Shown here piece after piece: positions 59,306 to 64,000 of a stretch of 64,000 nt of DNA. The translations under genes were made by a program, and so were the position numbers. Under the pieces are notes generated by a model. The model had not been told where the DNA came from. It ran no database searches and was given only the letters and a program-made list of their open reading frames with translations. Location: positions 4,170 to 68,169 of the forward strand of contig JBFLGC010000006.1 in NCBI GenBank assembly GCA_041859945.1. Direction: 5' to 3'. The DNA comes from Tetragenococcus sp041859945. GTDB taxonomy: Bacteria; Bacillota; Bacilli; Lactobacillales; Enterococcaceae. The first letter of the stretch is position 1. Every line of letters begins with the position of its first letter.

Positions 59306-61255
59306 TCAAACATCCAGATTTTTGACATAATGGGCATTTTCTTCAATAAAGGCGCGTCGTGGTTCGACTTGATCACCCATCAACATTTCAAAAATTTGAT
59401 CGGCGGCGATCGCGTCATCGACATTGACCCGTAACATCAAACGGTTATCAGGATTCATGGTCGTTTCCCATAGTTGATGTTCGTCCATTTCGCCTAGCCC
59501 TTTGTAACGTTGGACATTTGGTTTCGGTGTTTTTGGCATCGCCTCAATGGTTTGACGTAAGACTTCTTCAGCATTTTTGCCCGGTTGTACGTACTCGATA
59601 TTTTTGCCTTGCTTGACGCCATAGAGCGGTGGTTGCGCAATGTAGACATAACCCGCTTCGACGACAGGTCGCATGTAGCGGTAAAATAGCGTCAACAACA
59701 AGGTCCGGATATGGGCACCATCGACATCGGCATCGGTCATGATGACTAATTTATGATAACGTGCTTTCGACACATCAAAATCAGCACCAAAGCCCGTCCC
59801 CATGGCAGTAAAGAGGGAACGGATCTCTTCGTTAGCTAAGATCTTATCCATGCTCGCTTTTTCCACATTCAAGATTTTCCCTCGGATCGGTAAAATCGCT
59901 TGGAATTCACGATTACGCCCTTGTTTAGCGGATCCACCGGCGGAATCTCCTTCGACGATGAATAGTTCGCATTGTTTGGGATCATTACTCGAACAGTCGG
60001 CCAATTTTCCAGGCAGGTTACTGATTTCCAGACCGCTCTTTTTCCGCGTCACTTCGCGGGCGCGTTTGGCTGCCATTCTGGCTTTAGAAGCCAAGATCCC
60101 TTTATCCACGATACGCCGACCAATGCTAGGATTTTCCATTAAAAATTTCATGAAATGTTCTGAAAACAAACGATCCGTCACAGTCCGTACTTCGGAATTG
60201 CCTAATTTTGTCTTGGTTTGACCTTCGAATTGAGGATCTGGATGCTTGATCGAGACGACCGCTGTCAACCCTTCTCGCACATCTTCACCAGAAAGATTTT
60301 CTTCATTGTCTTTCATCAATTTTTGCTTTCTGGCATAGTCATTGATGACCCGCGTCAAAGCCGTCTTGAAGCCTGATTCATGGGTCCCACCTTCATAGGT
60401 ATGGATATTATTGGCAAAACTCAACAAATTACTATGGTAGGTATCGGTATATTGCATCGAAACTTCGACTGTGATGTCTTTTTGTTCCCCTTCCAAATAG
60501 ATCGGTTCTGGGAACAAGACCGTTTTACTCGCATTCAAGAGTTCCACATAACTCTTGATGCCTCCTTCGTAATGATATTCACGCTTCATTGGTTCTTCAG
60601 GTCTCAGGTCTGTGATCGAGATATGCAGGCCGCGATTCAAAAAGGCCAATTCCCGAATCCGAACGGAAAGTTTTTCAAAATCAAATTCGGTCGTTTCTGT
60701 AAAAATTTCAGCATCAGGTACAAAATGGACTTCGGTCCCATGTTGGTCGGTATCCCCGATCACTTTAAGATCTGCGCCGACTTTGCCGCGGTGGTATTCT
60801 TGGAAATAAACTTTACCGCCTTTAAAGACTTTAACACTCAACGTTTCGGAAAGTGCATTGACGACCGACGAACCGACCCCATGTAGACCGCCTGAAACTT
60901 TGTAACCGCCACCGCCAAATTTTCCGCCCGCATGTAAGATCGTGAAGACCGTTTCGACAGCGGGACGACCGGTTTTGGCTTGAATGTCGACCGGGATCCC
61001 CCGACCATTATCTGTTACCGTGATACTATTGTCTTTTTCCACGACCACTTCGATATGCGTGGCAAAGCCTGCTAACGCTTCATCGATCGAGTTGTCGACG
61101 ATTTCCCAAACTAAATGGTGCAAGCCTTCTGAACTCGTTGACCCAATATACATGCCCGGGCGTTTGCGGACGGCTTCTAAACCTTCCAATACTTGGATCT
61201 GACTGGCATCATATTCACGCGCCCGTGCGATCAAATCTTTTTCTTCGTCTGTCAC
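59306..61255 (-). CDS. gyrB: DNA gyrase subunit B
   Basis: ATPase subunit of gyrase, 649 residues. It has the GHKL ATP site (EIVDNSIDEALAG, VTDNGRGIPVD, GGLHGVGSSVVNAL), the transducer, and the TOPRIM domain (IVEGDSAGGSAKQGRNREFQ, DADVDGAHI). It begins 1 base after the recF stop and ends ahead of gyrA, giving yaaA-recF-gyrB-gyrA. Confidence 0.98.
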   Translation of the reverse strand: MTDEEKDLIARAREYDASQIQVLEGLEAVRKRPGMYIGSTSSEGLHHLVWEIVDNSIDEALAGFATHIEVVVEKDNSITVTDNGRGIPVDIQAKTGRPAVETVFTILHAGGKFGGGGYKVSGGLHGVGSSVVNALSETLSVKVFKGGKVYFQEYHRGKVGADLKVIGDTDQHGTEVHFVPDAEIFTETTEFDFEKLSVRIRELAFLNRGLHISITDLRPEEPMKREYHYEGGIKSYVELLNASKTVLFPEPIYLEGEQKDITVEVSMQYTDTYHSNLLSFANNIHTYEGGTHESGFKTALTRVINDYARKQKLMKDNEENLSGEDVREGLTAVVSIKHPDPQFEGQTKTKLGNSEVRTVTDRLFSEHFMKFLMENPSIGRRIVDKGILASKARMAAKRAREVTRKKSGLEISNLPGKLADCSSNDPKQCELFIVEGDSAGGSAKQGRNREFQAILPIRGKILNVEKASMDKILANEEIRSLFTAMGTGFGADFDVSKARYHKLVIMTDADVDGAHIRTLLLTLFYRYMRPVVEAGYVYIAQPPLYGVKQGKNIEYVQPGKNAEEVLRQTIEAMPKTPKPNVQRYKGLGEMDEHQLWETTMNPDNRLMLRVNVDDAIAADQIFEMLMGDQVEPRRAFIEENAHYVKNLDV

Positions 61256-62377
61256 TTACACTTTCTTCCCTTCTACTTCCCCTTGATACACATAATAAAT
61301 TTCTGGTTCAAGGGTCATTTTATCAAATAAATGTTCCAAGGTCGTCGTTGTCAAAAACGTTTGAACCTTGCCTTTTATCACTTCTAATAAATGCAATTGC
61401 CGTGAATCATCCAACTCACTCATGACATCATCTAAAAGTAAGATCGGATATTCATCGGTTTCTTCTTTGATCAAATCGATCTCCGCCAACTTGACTGAAA
61501 GGGCCGTGGTGCGCTGCTGGCCTTGCGAACCATACGTCTGGACGTTTTTGCCATTGATCAGGAAAATCAGATCATCGCGGTGCGGACCGGCTAAGGTCAT
61601 TTGCCGAAATAATTCACGCGAGCGGTCTTTTTGCAGTTTGGCTGTAAAAGCGACTTTGACGGTCTCAAGATCTTCCCAAGAACTCGGGGCAATCGTTGCT
61701 ACATAGTCGATCTGCAAATTTTCTTTGGCTTGGCTGATACCTTGGTGCAAGGTGTTGGCCCAATATTCGAGTCGTTTCACAAAACGATGTCGCGTCACCA
61801 AGACCTTGGCCCCAAATTCTGCCAACTGCTCAGTTAGAACATCAAGATACAAGAAATCCGTGGCTTTTTTTTCAGCTAATTGCTTGAGATATTGGTTGCG
61901 CTGTTTCAATATTTTTTGATAAGACGCTAAATCGTAAAGATAAATCGGATCGATCTGACCGAGTTCCATATCTAAAAACTTGCGGCGGATTTGGGGGCTG
62001 CCTTTGACTAGGGATAGATCTTCTGGGGCAAACAAGATGACATTGAGCTGACCGATATAAGAGCTCAATTTTTTTTGCTCGATATGATTGACCTTGGTTT
62101 TACGTCCTTTTTTGGTCAAATAAAGTTCTAAAGGAAACGAGGTGTGCTTTTTTTTTATTTCAGCACCTATGTAGGCTTGCTCTTTGTCCCATTGGATCAG
62201 CTCTTGCTCATTGTTGGTCCGGTGGCTACGCGTCATGGCGGCCACATAAATACTTTCTAGTAAATTGGTCTTGCCCTGCGCATTTTCACCCAAAAAAATG
62301 ACCAGATTCTTGTCAAAGTGAAGCGTCAGATCCTCATAATTACGAAAGTTTTTTACCGTCAATTCAGTTAGACGCAT
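61256..62377 (-). CDS. recF: DNA replication and repair protein RecF
   Basis: A 373-residue SMC-like ATPase that loads RecA at gaps. Walker A is LGENAQGKTNLLE near residue 31, the ABC signature region is YGSQGQQRTTALSVKLA and Walker B is PILLLDDVMSELD. The start is the ATG encoding MRLTELTV; the longer frame lacks a ribosome site. It overlaps yaaA by 14 bases. Confidence 0.96.
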   Translation of the reverse strand: MRLTELTVKNFRNYEDLTLHFDKNLVIFLGENAQGKTNLLESIYVAAMTRSHRTNNEQELIQWDKEQAYIGAEIKKKHTSFPLELYLTKKGRKTKVNHIEQKKLSSYIGQLNVILFAPEDLSLVKGSPQIRRKFLDMELGQIDPIYLYDLASYQKILKQRNQYLKQLAEKKATDFLYLDVLTEQLAEFGAKVLVTRHRFVKRLEYWANTLHQGISQAKENLQIDYVATIAPSSWEDLETVKVAFTAKLQKDRSRELFRQMTLAGPHRDDLIFLINGKNVQTYGSQGQQRTTALSVKLAEIDLIKEETDEYPILLLDDVMSELDDSRQLHLLEVIKGKVQTFLTTTTLEHLFDKMTLEPEIYYVYQGEVEGKKV

Positions 62378-62603
62378 CACTAGTATCCTCTCGCACCATA
62401 AAAAAAGTACCTTCATCAGGTAACTCGATCCGCGTGCCTTCATACAATTTGCGACCCCGCCGATTTTCTAATTCACCATCGACAAAGACCGCATTTTCAG
62501 CCAAATACCATTTGGCTTGTCCGCCCGAGGTGATCACATTGACTTCTTTAAGTAATTGACCGAGTGTCATGTAGTCCGTTTTCAAAACGATTTGCTTTTT
62601 CAT
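62364..62603 (-). CDS. yaaA: S4-domain RNA-binding protein YaaA
   Basis: A 79-residue S4-like RNA-binding protein always found between dnaN and recF in Firmicutes. The S4 core TLGQLLKEVNVITSGGQAKWYLAENAVFVDGE is recognisable as two helices and a loop. It overlaps recF by 14 bases and leads the yaaA-recF-gyrBA unit. The precise role is not established. Confidence 0.92.
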   Translation of the reverse strand: MKKQIVLKTDYMTLGQLLKEVNVITSGGQAKWYLAENAVFVDGELENRRGRKLYEGTRIELPDEGTFFMVREDTSDASN

Positions 62604-62640
62604 TCATTTCCCCTCGATTCTCCTAGCATGCTACCCTTCT

Positions 62641-62669
62641 ATTATACCTTTTTTTAAGCAAAAAAACAA
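62641..62669 (-). promoter_or_regulatory. Promoter of yaaA-recF-gyrBA
   Basis: Minus-strand TTGTTT (62664-62669) and TATAAT (62641-62646) with a 17-base spacer. An inverted repeat ACAAATAAA/TTTATTTGT surrounds the upstream side (about 62666-62714). Confidence 0.75.
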
Positions 62670-62849
62670 ATAAATCCGCGTCATTTCTCATCTAAGCGAT
62701 CTTTATTTGTTTTAAGGTTTTTTATTTAAAATCAAAAAAAGAGCTTAAAATGAAATTTAAGCCCGTTTTTGAAGAAACAGAATATTTAGCTTATGGAGAA
62801 AAGTTTCGGTAAATTTTCAAATCTAACTAAAAAAATAGAAAACTTAAGA

Positions 62850-62893
62850 AAAGTGTCAACTAACTAATACTCAGTTGACACTTTTTATTTTTT
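62850..62893 (-). terminator. dnaN terminator
   Basis: AAGTGTCAACT pairs with AGTTGACACTT after the dnaN stop, with T-rich flanks. The 62604-62850 gap otherwise holds the yaaA promoter and AT-rich sequence. Confidence 0.85.
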
Positions 62894-64000
62894 TAATTCG
62901 TTCGTACCGGTGTGATCAGTTGGATAAAAGCTTTATCGCCTTCGCTTGGTTCCAAGGTGAAGGGCCGGATCGGTGAAATGAAGCGAATGGTGATCAGGCT
63001 GTCCCCTAAGGCACGTAGAGCATCTTTCATGTAATCAGGGTTAAAAGAAAGTTCCAGCGGTTCGCCACTGACTTTTTCAAAGCTGACTTCTTCTTCGACT
63101 TTCCCGACTTCTGGTGAGTTGGTGTGTAATAAGACGCCATTTTCAGCGATATGCAACCGAACGATATTATTACGACCTTCATGAGACAGTAAGGAGGCCC
63201 GATCGATAGCGGCTAAAAGTTGCGGACCGCGTACTTCCATTTCCGTATTGAAACTATGTGGGATCAGGCGATTGGTATCGGGATACTTGCCTTCCAATAA
63301 ACGCGAATAAAATTTCATTCGGCCGGTTTCAAATAAGGCTTGATTTTCCATGATATTGATTTTGACGTTTTCGTCTGTTTCACCTAAGGAACGCGTCAAC
63401 TCGACCAGGCTCTTTCCTGGGATCACGATATTGAATTCTTCCTCATTGTTTTCTAAAGGTAAGATCCGTTGACTCATGCGATGCGAATCGGTCGCCACCG
63501 CTAATAATTGCTTGGGACTTAAGACAAAATGGATCCCGGTCAAAATCGGCCGACTTTCATGTTGAGATACGGCAAAAACTGTTTCATTGACGACTTTGTT
63601 CAACAAGTTGATCGGTAATTCGATTTGACTTTGACTTTCCACAACAGGTAAATGCGGATAATTTTCAATATCTAACCCATTGACAGTAAAGTTCGCTTTG
63701 CCAGAAGTAATGGCCATTTGATTGTTATCCAAAACTTCCATGGTAAAGTGATCTTCTGGCAAACGCCGGACGATTTCTCCAAAAAAACGCGATTGTAAGA
63801 CTAAACCACCTGTTGCTTCGATTTCCATTTCGGCTTTTTCATCATCTGCTGGCAAAAAGGTTTCGATCGAAATATCGGCATTGCTACCGGTCAAGGTCAA
63901 TCCTCGGTTCGTCAGGTCGATCTTTACTCCTGTCAGTATCGGCATGGTGGTTTTACTTGAAATAGCCCGTTGGACGGTTTGTAATTCTTGCATAAAAACA
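62893..64000 (-). CDS. dnaN: DNA polymerase III beta clamp (5' end beyond the window)
   Basis: The sliding clamp, at least 368 residues visible here. Clamp motifs include VQRAISSKTTMPILTGVKI near the N-terminus, GRMKFYSRLLEGKYPDT, AIDRASLLSHEGRNN and the C-terminal FISPIRPFTLEP. The frame stays open past the apparent ATG to the window edge (…VFMQELQ), and clamps normally start about 10 residues earlier, so the true start is outside. dnaA and oriC are expected just beyond. Confidence 0.97.
   Translation of the reverse strand, partial: VFMQELQTVQRAISSKTTMPILTGVKIDLTNRGLTLTGSNADISIETFLPADDEKAEMEIEATGGLVLQSRFFGEIVRRLPEDHFTMEVLDNNQMAITSGKANFTVNGLDIENYPHLPVVESQSQIELPINLLNKVVNETVFAVSQHESRPILTGIHFVLSPKQLLAVATDSHRMSQRILPLENNEEEFNIVIPGKSLVELTRSLGETDENVKINIMENQALFETGRMKFYSRLLEGKYPDTNRLIPHSFNTEMEVRGPQLLAAIDRASLLSHEGRNNIVRLHIAENGVLLHTNSPEVGKVEEEVSFEKVSGEPLELSFNPDYMKDALRALGDSLITIRFISPIRPFTLEPSEGDKAFIQLITPVRTN

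Overview
This is a chromosomal stretch of a low-to-medium GC Gram-positive coccus, most likely an Enterococcus or a close relative in the Enterococcaceae; the genus is inferred from protein character and gene order. The right edge lies next to the replication origin. Reading leftward on the minus strand come dnaN (cut by the window edge), yaaA, recF, gyrB, gyrA, rpsF-ssb-rpsR, then gdpP-rplI-dnaB, purA, ddl, dut, radA, yacL, gltX, cysE-cysS, mrnC, rlmB and rae1. All of this core is on the minus strand, co-directional with a fork leaving an origin to the right. Four parS-type palindromes (three perfect, one core match) support the origin-proximal placement.

Region by region: 0.1-5.5 kb holds rae1/rlmB/mrnC and cysS/cysE behind a cysteine T-box, then gltX. 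5.7-9.0 kb is accessory: two GNAT genes around an IS1182-like insertion sequence, then a MazEF-type toxin-antitoxin pair. 9.0-13.3 kb is an ASCH / ABC-2 exporter / MATE operon. 13.3-16.8 kb is a second exporter operon whose first gene is frameshifted. 16.8-17.4 kb holds repeats around a degenerate small hydrophobic toxin ORF. 17.5-21.7 kb is yacL-radA-dut-ddl. 21.9-24.4 kb has a tiny peptide ORF, a frameshifted ABC exporter, an HhH-type pseudogene and tandem repeats. 24.4-27.8 kb carries a Nudix gene, proBA and a pentapeptide-repeat gene. 28-31.5 kb has a Vga-like ABC-F gene with an attenuator-style leader, a second MazEF-type module and an SGNH hydrolase. 31.6-32.8 kb has small membrane genes broken by in-frame stops and an array of tandem hairpins. 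32.8-38.1 kb carries a deoxynucleoside kinase, a ZIP transporter, a YbiT-type ABC-F, an ArsD-like protein, a DUF3139-like protein and DegV. 38.2-43.1 kb is purA, dnaB, rplI and an N-terminally truncated gdpP. 43.1-55.2 kb is an accessory island between gdpP and rpsR: an ABC exporter, a broken rgg, small unknown proteins, a nonsense-interrupted 3-hydroxyacyl-CoA dehydrogenase, a lipoprotein, and a metal P-type ATPase/HMA/FLP-type regulator operon with FNR-type boxes. 55.2-64 kb is the origin-proximal core.

The core genes read intact, while many accessory genes carry frameshifts, nonsense codons or truncations (16.7, 22.3, 23.7-24.1, 31.7, 32.3, 45.7, 47.4 and 48.7-49.0 kb, and the gdpP N-terminus). 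That asymmetry suggests real decay more than random sequencing error. The most system-like accessory units are the two-cysteine FLP-type regulator with its metal ATPase and two matched boxes, the two toxin-antitoxin modules with the same operator plan, the uORF leader of the ABC-F gene, and two related ABC exporters, one next to a broken Rgg regulator and one behind a 22-codon peptide ORF.
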